Source: Prochilodus magdalenae (taxonomy: Eukaryota; Chordata; Actinopteri; Characiformes; Prochilodontidae). From it: a stretch of 64,000 nucleotides of DNA. The first letter of the stretch is position 1. Each line of letters starts with the position of its first letter. The stretch spans positions 153,501-217,500 of the forward strand of contig JAMWET010000797.1 of the NCBI GenBank assembly GCA_024036415.1, written 5' to 3'. Positions 41,946-55,310 of this stretch are shown in pieces. Made by a program: the position numbers and the translations under genes. Under the pieces are notes generated by a model that searched no databases, was not told where the DNA came from, and saw only the letters and a program-made list of their open reading frames with translations.

Positions 41946-44900
41946 CAAAACAAACAAATCCATACAATGACTGGTGGCATCAGGGAAACATCAGGAGCCA
42001 GCCCATCTGACAAGTTGATATAACACCATCTTAAAACAGGAACTCCTAGTTACTTTTCATTTCTGTAGTGTGTTTATGTTTATTTGTATTTAGTCTACAG
42101 TTATATGATGTTTTATATGGTCACTTATCATCCAGATAAATGGTTTTAAGCAATTTGCGTAGGTGTCTAAGTACTGTATAATCAAGATGAGTTCAATTTT
42201 CCATATCAGGATGGTCAGCGACCTTTGTCCTTTTCCCTGTAATGAGCATTTTGTGACATATTTGGTGGAAAACAAATCTTAAGAACAAGACAAAGGTGTA
42301 ATTGAAGCAGGAGGGGGGGGGAAGTTATAAAGGTTGCGTGCGTGCTTGAGACTAATAATGGAATTCACAGAAGCAGATTTGGCTCCTGGCCCGAGAAGCC
42401 TCTTATCTTTTTTTTTCTTCTCTCCTTTTTAAACTGTGACACACACCCTGGCTTGGCAGCCATAGCCCCAGGCCTCCTGCCGAGATATAATGTGTGTGTA
42501 TTGTGAGTGCAGAGCCCCTGGATTACTGCACTGAAAGGAGAGAAGCCTGTGTCTCTCTGCACTAGCCTGCTTCTGAAAATGCATCATCAACAGACTAAAC
42601 TTCTGCTTAGTTTCACTTATTTTCAGACTTGAGCTGGCCTCGGATCAGTAGATCAAGTCTATATGAATAGACAGCATTTGCGCTGTTTGACTGATTGAAT
42701 CTAATTTGAATAGCCTTGGCAAGGTTACACTGATTTATCTCGAATGGACCAAGACAATGTTAAAAAGGGTCCTCAGTTCTAAAGCTACCAGACCCAAGTT
42801 CCAAACCTCTGTAAACTTCTCCTCAGTTTTTGAATGTCTGTTGACTTGGGTGTTGTAAGACAAACATTTTCTTGGTTTCTTTGATGAACCAAAGTTCTGT
42901 GACATGGTTTAGAGGAACCCTTTGGACACCTTTATTTTTAACATTGCTTTTGACTATATGTAGAGATTGACAGTCAACTGACTGTCAACATAAAAGCCTG
43001 GTACTTTGACTGCTTTGTAGAAGACACAATCGGCGCTCATTTAGCAAACAATAGAAAGGCTACGGTTAAATGCACTAGTTACTTTCCATATCACTCGCCG
43101 CCCATCAGCCTGTTGGATTTGATCAAGTAGAAGCACACAATCAGTTAACTTCGCCTCGTCGTCTGCAGCTTATCAAGGTCCTCTCTGCCAAGACTGAGCC
43201 TGTGTATTGCCGGTTGTAAAGGCAATTATCTTTTAGTAGTGCTTGTGATAGCTGAAGAATGCCAAAGGCCCCACCTGTATTCCCACCCTCTTGCAGTAAT
43301 TATGTAAAGGGTGTGGTAGTTAAGTGCCCTGGTACAATGGGGCTCCTTGAAGTTACCACATAACTGAAAAGGGTTTTCACGTCATTATCTTAGAAAGAGT
43401 TCTTCTCCTCCTCCCAACATGCAATATATTTGTGTCGGTTGTACATGATCAGACTGGGAAATTGAGAACATAGTTATTTATCGCATCAAATGGCTTTCGG
43501 TAATACAGGGAAACGGTATACAGACTACTCAGCAGTAGGGCGATCATCTCTAAACAACCTCAAGATGTCCTAAAGCACGTCAGTCCCCTGATCTTTTGAT
43601 TACTTCAGTGATTTTAAATCTGTTGGTCTAGATCTCTGAGGTTGTTTTGGAATGATGACAAATAGTGTTGTGGAAAATTGAGCTAATTGGAGCTTAAAGA
43701 CCAGTTACTGTGCACGCTGGAGGAGCCTCCTAGCAATAAAATCAAATGTTGTCATAAAACCGTCTGGCGAAAATGAATTTATCTGTTTGTTTATTCCGCA
43801 GAACGACATCCACTGCATGCGGAGGATCATCCGCTGCAGGAGAAGTGAATTATGGCAGTAGTTGCTGTTCCAAAACACGCGACTAAAAGCACGGTAATTA
43901 ATCTCCTCAGATGGTTCTCTGGCTAACGTTAAAGTACGAGGATTGTTTGGAGATGGTGTCAGTTCTAAGAGGGCAAGGACAGATGCCCTGTGAAAGACGA
44001 TGATTAATTGAGGCAAGTGCTGCAGGACTCAGACGCAATGTAGGCCAGAAGATGTCTGAGCTGTTTAACTATTGAGGCCTGTGTCCGTTCTACATCACAG
44101 AAATATAGATCAGTGGAGAAACTGTAAATGGATAGATATAACAGATTCCCAATCAGGAGCATTTAAAAATTTGGGATATCTGTTCAGAGTCAATGTGGAG
44201 CATGTTAAAGTACTTAATGGTGGAGAAGGTTATTTAATTTAGAAACATTTTTATATACTTCCTGAAATACTCTGCACATCATGAGAGCAGTCAATAAATC
44301 TAATGCTCTTGCAAGTAAAACCAAAACCCTAGTTATCTGTGGTACTGTAAAAAACCCTGTGGAGTCAGTTCATTTGGGCTGAGTGACAGGTTTGGATGGC
44401 CTACCTGCCTGTCAGTTTCCATACCTGCCTTGGGACCAGCCTGCATGAGCGCACGTTCCGTCTGAGCTCACATACTCGTGTGCTGAGTCTGTCATATGGC
44501 TAAGCTGTAGGTGTAAGCTGGCCAGCTATGTTTATCTTGTATCTTGTATGTCTGCATTGTAGTTTTGAGCAGGGGTAGTTTGAGAGCATTGCGGTGTGGC
44601 ATGTCGTGACTTCAGTCTAAAAAGAAAAGAAAGTTTCAGTGATAGGTTGTGTGTTCGGCTGGTTAGGTTCACCTTAAAATGACTTCATTGTGTTGAAAAG
44701 TTTGAATACAGGTGGGTTTTCTGACTGTAGAGTGGGTTTTGTGTTTAACTTTGAGTGAGGGGAGGCTGTGTATTAAGTGAGGGGAGGCTAGCCAGCTAAC
44801 AGTTTAGGGGGTATGGGAGCCAGGAGTAAGGACAGGCCTGTTCTTATATTTCCATGTTTTTTGGTGAGTTTGAAAATAAATTACAGCATAGACCAGACGC

Positions 44901-47401
44901 GGGCTCTGTTGCCCACATTATAGTATTTGTCATACGTTAGTCTAAACTGGCTTTTTTCATTGGTTTTCAGTGTGTGGTGCTATAGGAAGGGGTGGAGTTT
45001 AATTTGTTTGGATTTTTTCAAAAACTTGCTTACACTTCCTGGTTTATACAAAATCACCTACTACAACTTTAATTGAAGATAATTTCAGTATTTAACTTAC
45101 ATCATTCTTTTTTCTTTACCTTTTTTTGAAATATTAAATAACCTGTGCCAATATACATTTTACTAGTTTAATATTCAAATAATATTTATATCTGCAGCAT
45201 ATGGGTTATTATTGTATAGAAAATAACAAAAGTGTTAATAAGTACAGTTGAACAGCTTGTAAACTAGCAGAATAGTCATCAGACAGACACTATATGATTC
45301 AAGGACTGATTTTTTACAAATTGCATGACAAAATACTGTATATTAAAAAACATCAAACTGTACAGGCTTTACTGTATACAAATACTGAACTCTATAAAAG
45401 ATCAGCATATGGGACAGTGAGGTCAAGATGCAAAGCATATTGTATTTGTACATTTGAAGGTGTACATCAGATTTTGAATGTAGTTTTGTTCCAAATATGT
45501 TCCAATACCAGTGAGTTATGTGAGTCATTTTTTGGTCTAAATTTGTTTGGGTGTATTTTCAGATGTGCATATTTGTATTTTGTCAACATTATCTACTTTT
45601 CATTCAATTTAATATTTGCATATTAATAATTCACAAAATGACGTTTGCCTTCATATCACTATTTACAAATATGTTTTGCTTAAATCTAACTTTATAAAAA
45701 TGTTGTTCAGTATAGGATGTTCAGTGTAAGAACTGTTGCGTGACTCTGCAAAGGTATTACTATGAGAGGAACGCTGAGTGTAAAATGCTAATAATGCTCA
45801 GTGACTGTGTCAGTTAGCCTAACAACTCAATAATCTATCATTTCAGCTTGGTAATACATTGTGTCTGCATGCGGAGGCTGCTGAATCTAGCTGCTGGATC
45901 GTCTACCAGACTGCATGAGATGAGTGGGTAAGACATGGAGATAAATACTTAGTGATAGTTTTGTGATAGTCTTGATAGTTTTTGCTGTGCCAAAGAATTA
46001 TCCACTCAAATTACAAATCCTTTACGGTATTCTACAATATGGGATTCCTTATAGAATGTTAGTGCTAGGCTATCCCTTTTTTGGACCATGTATCAGGTTT
46101 AAAATGACACTTTAAGTTAAGCTGCAACTGCTGTTTCCCATTTCTAACAACTCACTGAAACTCATTGATTAGGCTACTGTTTGTACTTACCGTGAGTGGC
46201 ATATCAAGGACTTCCAGAGTCTAGAATGATGTTATTTGCTCGCTAAATTGTTCCCATCCCTTGTAAACCAAACCACTTCTTATTTATGTTACTCTGACAT
46301 TTTGGGCTTTCGGTCCAGCTTCTAAAGGCCTAGAGCTAGCTTGGCTGTATCTACTTAGATACTGCATAGAAAGGGATAATATTCGTTTGACTGTTTCAAG
46401 AATGTAATAATTTTCTGAAACTTCATGAGGAATTAGAATAATTAGAACAACACACTGAACATCAAAATGCAACAAAAACAGTGATTTTATCAAATAAACT
46501 TGCAGTATATATATACTTGTTTTACTGTTTACAGATGCAGTTAGGCTGTAGGTGTCCTGAAGATTCACCACGGGTGGAAAGAAGCAAACCACTATCTACG
46601 TGGTTGACTTAAGGCCAGGTTCTCCAATGAACACGTGAGAGATGAAGGGAAGTGAGAAAAAGAGAGGGACCATAGGGAGTGGAGCTGTTTACTGCAAGGT
46701 CAAGGTCTCAATGACATGTTTATGAGTTCACTCAGAGCAACCTGTGCTGTTAAACTCACAGCCTTCACCACACACATACACTTGGAGAGGTTTAAAGGGA
46801 GGACCACTGATGAGGGTCTTCTCTCTCTGTGTGCTGCTTTGTCAATATTTTATTAATGTGTGTGAGATAGACAGCAGCACGCCACAGTATCGGCTCTTTT
46901 TTGTTATGGACTATTATAGAGAACACAGCTTGTGCAGTTTGTACTCCTGTTGCAGGCTGATGATCTCAAAAATGTCACTATGTGTAATAATTTCTAAGCG
47001 AGCATTGTCACTTTTATCTCTGTCAAATGTCTGAATATATGTTAATAATAAATAAAATAGAAAAGCCCATTTACTGTACTTCTGTTCAGCCGACATGCAG
47101 CGTCTCAGGGCAGACCCCCGAACCCCCCATTCAATGTTAGTCTGACCTACACTCATCTGTTTGTCTCTTATATTCCATCCCTCACTTCTGCCATTTATTT
47201 TTGGTCCCACCAAAACTCTATTGTTTCCTATAACTTACAGCCTCCAAACTGCATGTGCTCACTCAGGTAAGTCAGGCAGGTCCCCTAACTTTACTCCAAA
47301 GCCATACTTACCCACATGCCTCTGTGTGTTGTTTATTCATCCCTCATTTCACCCATAGTGGGATCCTATGTTCCTACAGGGAAGGCACTTTTCAAGTTGT
47401 A
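41946..47401. other. Intergenic DNA
   Basis: No gene is visible. It includes a 10-bp-stem inverted repeat (42967-42988) and a short G run (about 42312-42320). Several non-repetitive stretches such as 43130-43330 and 43790-43930 (with TAATTAAT) could be regulatory, without proof. Confidence 0.5.
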
Positions 47402-47697
47402 ATATAACATTCTTTTTCTTTTGTTCTCTTTTTTTGTTTTATCTCTCTCTTGCTTTCTCTCTCATTTTCTCTCTCCCATGTTCCCACTCTTCTTTCTCTC
47501 TCTCTTTCTCTGTTTCTGGTTTGTGCAGTCTCTCATTCTCTCCTATTCATTTTCTCTCTGTCATTCTCAAATTCAGTTTGACATGATCTTTCTCTCTTGT
47601 TCTCTCACTTTGTTCTTTCTCTGTCTCATTCACTCTTTCTTTCGTCCTCTGTCATTCTCTGGTTTCTTCCTTCGCTCTCTTTCTCTCTCTCTTTAAG
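47402..47697. repeat. Pyrimidine-rich (CT) tract, about 300 bp
   Basis: Almost entirely C and T in TCTCTC/TTTCTC arrangements. The frames across it are low-complexity Ser/Leu/Phe and not genes. Confidence 0.9.
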
Positions 47698-47780
47698 CCA
47701 TGCAGTACGGGCAGAAAACAAATGGTAACTGTAAGCAATGCCTATCACTGAAATGAGGTTTGTTAAAATCAACTAAACCG

Positions 47781-47924
<144 letters not shown>

Positions 47925-48797
47925 ACTTCTTTATTTTCAGATTTTCATCTCTTACTGCTCTTTTATTTGTGTCTCAGCTGATGATGTCAGTTCTTTGTCC
48001 CCAAAATAAACTCTCTTACTCTAAATAGAAATGTCTGGCCTTCTCTCCTGTCTTGAGGACAAGATCAGCCAAAAGCAGAAAAGGCCATTTGTTGCCCTCG
48101 TCTAATATTACATACTGTTTCAGCATCAGTCGTTCCAGCTATACTGGATACCCTTAATCTCTATCTGCTGCATGTGAATACAATTTGCATACAGGCAGTT
48201 ATCATAGACAGTAACCTCAGCTCTTTTTCCTGGACTGAAAAGTAAAAGAACAGGAATCCCGCTGACTGAAGACATACACATAACAATGAGAGTATTCCCT
48301 ACATGTAGCGGTAGCCTCAATATAAACAGCAGTGCTCATGAAAATAATTAAATTTACAGGCAAACCTCGACTCCCTGCCTGCCGAATTCCTTCCCAGTAG
48401 CTCAAGCTCAGAATCAGAAGTTCACAGTGATATAATGCTTCTAAACAGCCAACACCTGCATCTCATATAAACTCTCTTTCTCTCCCTCTCTCTCTCCCTG
48501 ACTCTCTCTCTCCCTCTCCCCAGGGTTGCGTGCTCAGCAGCTCGGCCACAGGCTGTGATTTCTACATCAACACAAAGGCTGATGTTAGTGATGTAAGAAG
48601 TGAAACAGTGGTCTTGCCACTCCAGTCATCAAAGTAGGGCAAACGGAGCTTCAGTAAGTGTGAAACTGTGATCATTCACATTTGCTCTGTCTGTCAAAAG
48701 TTTGTGGACGGCATTTCTTCTTTTGATATTATTGATTGTCCACTGACTCAGCAAAGCTTTAAAGTACTTTTTATGAACAGCAGTTTTTCCTAATATA

Positions 48798-49549
48798 CAC
48801 TCATCATAACAGGTTCAGAAATAGTTGCACCCAGAAGGAATCAACCTACAGGAATGAACTTGGTGGGTAGGTTTGAAATGGTAAGACCTTATTGTCGTAC
48901 CTGACTGAACCAACAACCACGATTCTGGACATTCAGTGAGGAGTGATGCCCTCCATAAGTTATCCTGTTAGTGTCAGCACCATTGGCAGACGGCTGCATG
49001 ACACAGGACTACATGCATGAAGATGATTACGAAAACAGCCCTCAAAACCCCTGTCAATGTTGCCAAAGATGTCGTGCCAGACTGTCATGGAATGACTCAG
49101 AATGACAGCCGGTCATCTTAAGTGACAGGTCCTGCTGTTGTCTTGCTGGAGACGACCAGTGAATCTGTGTGTAGAGGCAACGTGGTCAGCACCAACATAA
49201 ACATGTTGTTGTCACATGTCACACATCCAGAAGACCTGGTGTCACTCCATTTCCAACCCTACTACACAATCTGCAGGAACTGTCTGAGAATATTCAAGCT
49301 GCGTGGGATGGATTATCACAGGACACCATTAGGAACCTCTACAACTTCATGCTGAGAACTCTGGCATGTTGCATTAGCAAATATGGCCTCCCTGAGAGAC
49401 TTTACTTCTATATGTGTAGCTTAGTAAATATTACCCATATCAGTCTAAATTTATCATCACTTATTGTTCCTGGTAACCTTTATCTTCCTTCCCAATAGCA
49501 CTGCAATCCAACTTCCTTCTGGGTGGAACTGTTTGTTTGAAGATGAGTG
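48798..49549 (+). mobile_element. Internally deleted Tc1/mariner element
   Basis: The ends begin CACTCATC on both sides (read inward) and share CACCCAGAAGGAA about 30 bp in. TA lies at 48796-48797 and 49550-49551. Inside, VSVSTIGRRLHDTGLHA (from about 48969) is the second HTH of a Tc1 transposase, and ELSENIQAAWDGLSQDTIRN (about 49280) is its C-terminal end. The catalytic core between them is largely lost, so at 752 bp this is about half a normal element. Confidence 0.85.
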
Positions 49550-49800
49550 TAATTGTTCAACCCTTTAAAAATTGGTGAATGTTGACATTACAACAATGAG
49601 ATCAAATGTGGGACATGATATAATTCTGAATGCAGTGGTATATAATTGCTATTATCTTTCTCTCTTACCTTACATTTACCAGCATTAATTTTTTGTTCAA
49701 TCTAGAATATTAATAACATACAGTATCATGGCCAATATTATAATAAGGCTGTTTCATTCCATCATTAGTGGGAGAAATGTATGTGTGAATGCAGAGTGTT

Positions 49801-49835
<35 letters not shown>

Positions 49836-49863
49836 TAGAGAGAGAGAGAAAGAGAGTGAGTGA
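49801..49863. repeat. (TG)n(AG)n compound microsatellite
   Basis: About 15 TG units, then AG-rich repeats. Confidence 0.95.
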
Positions 49864-51361
49864 GCAAGCCAGCCAGGGAGAGGGAAGTTGCTGGCAGGAG
49901 TCAAACCTCATTATGCTATCAGGTTTCAGACGGAGGGATGAGGGGGGTGGCTGCATGAGAAACAAACTGCAAGTTTTCTCTGTGTCTCCCTCTGTCTGCT
50001 CTTTCCCTCCCTTCGCTGTGTCTCTCCCTGCACTTCTCCCACTTCCTCTTGTCTCCTCCTGTTCCTCTCCTCATTCATCTCCCCTTTTCCGTTCTGCATC
50101 TGTAATCGTTTCTCCTCGTTTGCTTTTCTACATCAGCTAATGTGAGAGCGAACTGCTAATATGCCTGAGAGAGGAAGAGGGAGAGCAAGAGAGATTGATT
50201 CTCTGTAGATATGAAGAAAGGCCGGTTTGATTACTGAGGCTATATTTTCTCCTTAAATGTCATTAACAAACATAATAACCGAGAGGGGGACTTTCCAGGA
50301 GCTCTTTGCAGCAACGTCCATCAAATTAGTACCCTAGACACTAATGTATCCTGATCTACAAAGCACAATTAATTTCAAAGCCTTTGTTTATGTGGAGATA
50401 AAAATAAGACCAAGGCTTTATCAGCAGCAGGGCTCTGTGTCTCTATTATATAATGCTGTAAATATACACAATTATTATGAATTTAATGTTAGAATATTAT
50501 TGGTGCTACCATCTAGGCATTGGTGTTATTGTTGTCTGAAGGCTTAGAGTTCAGGTTCCAGTGATGCCACTGTCACCTCTGACAGGGAGTCCAGTAAAGC
50601 TCACTCTTTCTGGATTAGTAAAATGACCTCACTTTATTCTCATCACTTAGCACTCCCCTCCAAGCATGCTGAAAAGATTCAGGGGCTGTCTTCATGTGTC
50701 TCGGAGGAAGCACATGCTAGCCATCTCTCCCAGTGTGGTACCAGTGGGTGATGGAGGAGACCTAGTTAGCCGGGGTCAAGAGGCAAAACTGGTAGGAATT
50801 TGGGTAAAGATTAGTGATGTGCACAAATACCCCTCCTGGTCACTGAACAACCTACAGGCTAAATTCGGCATTTGCTCAATCTCTGGAGTCTTTCCCTTTA
50901 ATTTTTATCATAACGTGAGATCCTATGAGACTCACATTCACATTATCTTCCTCTCACTGTATGTATTTGCTGGACTTCACATTTTGTGTGAAACTGGCCA
51001 GTGAAAATCACTATGGTTATACCCATCACAGTCATTCACTTGACATCAGAGACACATGTGAAATACCATACATAGACTTTACAGCTGCTGCAGCGACTCT
51101 GGAAAGTAGTGACAAAGACAACAGAGCATACTGACATGAAACACATGGTGTTCATGTTGTGTACAAGCTTTTAATGTGCTGGGTTTTTGGTTCACATTCC
51201 AAAATGACAGGAAATAACAGTTTTGATGGTTTGTCAAGGACATCTATGTATCATGTTGCAGAGATATCTACTGCAGTTAGCATGCACCAGCTAGCCCCAG
51301 CCTGTCCTGTCTCAAATATTAATTTGTACCTATAGAAGTGATAGTGAGTTGTTGTAACTGT
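49864..51361. other. Intergenic DNA
   Basis: No gene is visible. About 50540-50830 (with GTGTCTCGGAGGAAGCACAT) has the look of a dispersed fish repeat but I cannot name it. Confidence 0.5.
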
Positions 51362-51595
51362 GGTTGGTGTAGCTCAGCGAATAATACCACTACCCGCCAA
51401 GTAGCCACCACCACACGTGGGAGACTGGGGTTCGAATCCCGGGCTGAGTGACTATGCTGTGCTACACCAATAAGAGTCCGTGGGCAAGACTTCTAACACC
51501 ACACTGGCCTACCTGTAATATGATTAACCTTGTAAGTCGCTCTGGATAAGAGCGTCAGCTAAATACCATAAATGTAAATGTAAATGTAAATGTAA
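51362..51595 (+). mobile_element. tRNA-derived SINE
   Basis: The head carries RNA polymerase III box A (TAGCTCAGCGA, 51370-51380) and a perfect box B (GGTTCGAATCC, 51429-51439). The body is followed by the tail motif TAAGTCGCTCTGGATAAGAG and then CGTCAGCTAAATACC with (AAATGT)n at 51569-51595. The shared 3' tail is typical of fish SINEs mobilised by a LINE with the same tail. The copy looks fairly young. Confidence 0.87.
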
Positions 51596-53569
51596 CAGTG
51601 AGTCTACTATCAGTCCAACATGAGAGGATGAAGTAGTACTGCTGCCCCGATGGCATATTCTAACCCTTTGTCAGTCATGTTGAACGCCCTGCTACCAGTT
51701 AGATCATTTTAGAACAGGAGAACGCAGAAGATCTAATGTGTCTTTCTCACAAACTAGGCCAAGTGTGATTGTTTGATGTTAACTTTTGTCTTCTCGATAA
51801 CTGTCTTGACATCATAAATGATGACATCTGTCATGATAATTACCAGTAATGGGAGTATGATGCTGCTATAATATATATTACTGAGTGTAATGTGTCATAA
51901 CAAATCATGACAGCATGTGACATCTGCAATGACATGTTTATGGCAGGGCTAAAGTCAATGTAGGAAGGTTCAAGCAAAATCTTTGGAGAGTTGTCTATGG
52001 CGTTTTGAAATTTTTGTGGTGACATGGACTAAATCCCATTAGCAGTTTCTCTGGCGAAAGACAGGGTTTTGGGCTGTTTGTGTCCGATGCCAGAACAGCT
52101 AAAGAAAGTGGGCCAAAACATGAGCCGTAGTGTTGCAGTGTAAAAGTGGACGGATTAAGGCAGCAGCCGCGTAGCTCATTTGGAATGGCATGTTTCATTA
52201 TCCCAGCCATGAACATGGGAAGTGGTCTACACTTAATGCTGCACCATTACAGCAAGTTAAGTGCTCAGCAGTAGGGAGCTGGCATCATTTATTTTGAGTG
52301 ACACATGAAATTAGCTCCCTTTTCACTCCAAAAGAGCCAGACCCCCACTCCTCCCCACCCCCCAAAAGAAACCAAACTTTAATAAGCCAGCCTGAGCGCC
52401 TCCTAAGCGCCCACTTCACAATCCATGTTCAGCGGCGACATGGGGCGATACTTTCACCCAGTCTGACGGAAAGTTAGACGCTGCTGAGATGAGGTGGAGG
52501 AAAAGTGGAGCTGCTCTTAACCGAGCAGACAGACCACACAGCGTGAATGTTTTACAGTGTGTAAAGGCACTCTGCTGCTAGTTTTTAATGTCTTTGTCTG
52601 TCTACCACGTCTGACTTGTTGTAACTGCTTCATTAAGGGTGTGACAAATATTCGATAGCTCATTACCGGCTCACTTGGTCGGGGTTTAAGTGAGAATTAC
52701 AGTGAGAACAATGTATAAATTAGACTCATTCCCAGATGTACTTTTACCTGAGAGATCAAAGATAAACAGCGGTACAAGACAAATGCTCTGAACTGTATGC
52801 TGGCGAATGTTGAACTCTCAAAGGCTATACGGGGCCGTTCTGAGGCTACTTAAGGATAAATTATAGGCCCCTGAATGAATGCATTTGATCCCTTGCTAAC
52901 AAACACTGAGTGTTCGTTCCTGTACTAAGTAGCGTGTAATAGAGTGCTCTCTAATCCTGTTAAATCATTCTCCTGAATCAGGTGGATATTGTCTACCTCA
53001 GAGACAGACTCATAGACTTCAGTTACACTATGCCAATGCATCACTATAGAGAACTGAAGTACGCTGAGATAGAAGGTGACAAAGCAACAACTGTTGGAAA
53101 AGACCACAAGTGTGAATTAACAGTTACGTCTGTGGAATATTTTTTTTGAAGGTGAGTTAAAACCCCGTTAGGTTCCTCATGTGCCCTAATACGTTTAGTC
53201 TTTTTTCAAAGGTGCCACAGAATGCATTGATTCAGCATTTTTAATTCCTCCTTGATGTCTACATAGAGCTTGTGAATAATCCCCTTTGTCTGAAATGTAC
53301 TGTAAGAGTTCCTGTGTCATTAGGCCCTGCCTCCAGATGACCTCTGATGACCTCGGTCTGACTGGTCACCTCACCTACTCTGTTCTGGCCTTTAAGGTCG
53401 TTTCAGGGTAGTACGTTTTTTAGCTCTTTGTGTGTTGTGTGCGGTTGTCCTGAGCCTGCTGGTAGGCGGACAGTAAGGACTGTTTGACAAGATTTCAACA
53501 GAGAAAAGGACTGGAACTCCAACAAGGTGTTTCAGGAGAGAGTTACTAGAGAGTTGTTCCCTCTAGCTA
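51596..53569. other. Intergenic DNA
   Basis: No gene or clear repeat was recognised. Confidence 0.6.
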
Positions 53570-54360
53570 GGCTTAATAGCTTTTAACCACATACACAAAA
53601 GCTACATAACACACCAAAGGAGATGGGAAACCTATAATATTAGTTCTGTACATAGAACTGTATATGTAATGAACAGTGAAAAGACAAATACACAAATAAA
53701 CAAACAATATGTGCTTAAACAGTAACAATAGGACATGTGCAAAATGTGGAAGAGCAGTATCTGTATAGCAGAATGTGCATACTAGAGCTGGAGTGCAGTT
53801 AGCATATACAGGAGGCAAAACAGCTTACAGTGTACATGTAGTGTACAGTATTTTGAGGTAGCCAGGTGTGCGGTCACACACATATAAAGTATATATAAAG
53901 TATACAGTGCAGGTAGGAAAATAGCAGCTCAGTGGTCAGGTGAACAGCTTACAGTACAGATGTGCTGTGTAGATAAAAAAAGATAAATAAAATACACTAC
54001 TCAGATGTTCAGGTATACAGGGTTAGTTAAAGTGCATACAGTCCTGTGAGCTAGTGGAGACCAGTGTGTGGGCTGGGGTCAGGGCTGAATCAGTAACAGT
54101 CTATAGGCTTGGAGTCGTGTTCTGGTAGGTGCTGCCGGTGTGACCAGTTTGACAGCTCTAGGGTAAAGCTTTCTGAACCAGGTGGTTCTTACTTAGATGT
54201 TCCGGGACCTCTTTCAGCATGGCAGAGGTTGGAACAGGGGATGGCTAGGGTGTGTGGGGTCAGAGGATATGGCTGTCGATGTGCTGGAGGAGCTCACTGT
54301 GCAATAGTTCATGTTCTAGACCGCCCATGGGACATTGTTAACTATAAGGCATTGTAGTCA
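53570..54360. repeat. Dispersed repeat fragment, class unknown
   Basis: An A-rich start (ACACAAATAAACAAACAATA) followed by GACAGCTCTAGGGTAAAGCT and TGGTTCTTACTTAGATGTTC resembles a repeat I know from many teleost genomes, whose consensus has an 'ACAGCTCTGGG...GAAGCTGTTC' block. The long frames here belong to it. Borders are approximate. Confidence 0.45.
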
Positions 54361-55310
54361 ACCGGGCATCTGCATGGTCATGGCCCAGAGTTATTGCAGA
54401 GTCTCTAAACACTAAGGAGCTGTTCAATGCTCCCTATCAAGCAGTCTGAGAAATACAGCAGTGGGTTTCATCAGCTTGCAACCTTCATGAAATCGGCAGG
54501 AGGATGTGACCTTTCCGAGTGTCCTTGCAAATATTTTCGTTTTTGAGAGTGTATCTAAAGGTTGTGTTTGTAGCCATAACAACCAGCGTGATAGTGAGAT
54601 GTCTGATGGTCCAACCATATCAGCCCAAAGGCTGCTGTGTCAGCACAGTTCCAATTATTTCTCTCTCTCCTGGGAATTTTCATGAAGTTTGTAAATAATT
54701 CCGAAGCAATGTTAACACACACCTGGAAACAAGATCAAAACACACACGCATACACACCTGGACGGGGAAGAACATCTGTTATTTAAGTGCTGTGTTTGTG
54801 CTACTGTAGTGTCATGCTGGGGGAAGGAGAAAGCTACATACTGTATCCATGATACAGACGTCTTAGTTACTAAACATCATCAGGAACACCCATGTTCACA
54901 CCAAAGCTCATTGAACAGATGTAATATTTTTGTTTTTAATATAAATTGGGTGATTCCAAATGAATTATTTTTGGAATGGGCCAGCAATAATTACAATTGT
55001 AGTAATATTAGGGTTTGCGTTTATGCTTTCATGTTAAAAGTTATTATTGAGGGTTTTTATATGTACACTGTTAATAAATACAAAGTAATTAAAAAAAACT
55101 TATCTTAACTTAAACTTAACTTTTCTGATTATTATAAATTGTAATTTATGTCAATTGTCATCTGTAAATAACAATTTAATTGACATTTTTGGTAAAATAA
55201 CAATTAAAACTGCAAGTCTATATTAGCCAGATTGGCTCAACCCACTTCCTATACATATAGCCTTACACTTATAGCTTCCAGTTTACAACAGAAACAACTT
55301 TAGCTCAACT
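54361..55310. other. Intergenic DNA, AT-rich
   Basis: No gene is visible. Confidence 0.6.

Noticed and set aside
51362..51440. Functional tRNA gene
   Set aside because: Boxes A and B are present but the flanking sequence does not fold into acceptor and anticodon arms with a proper end, and a SINE body and tail follow.
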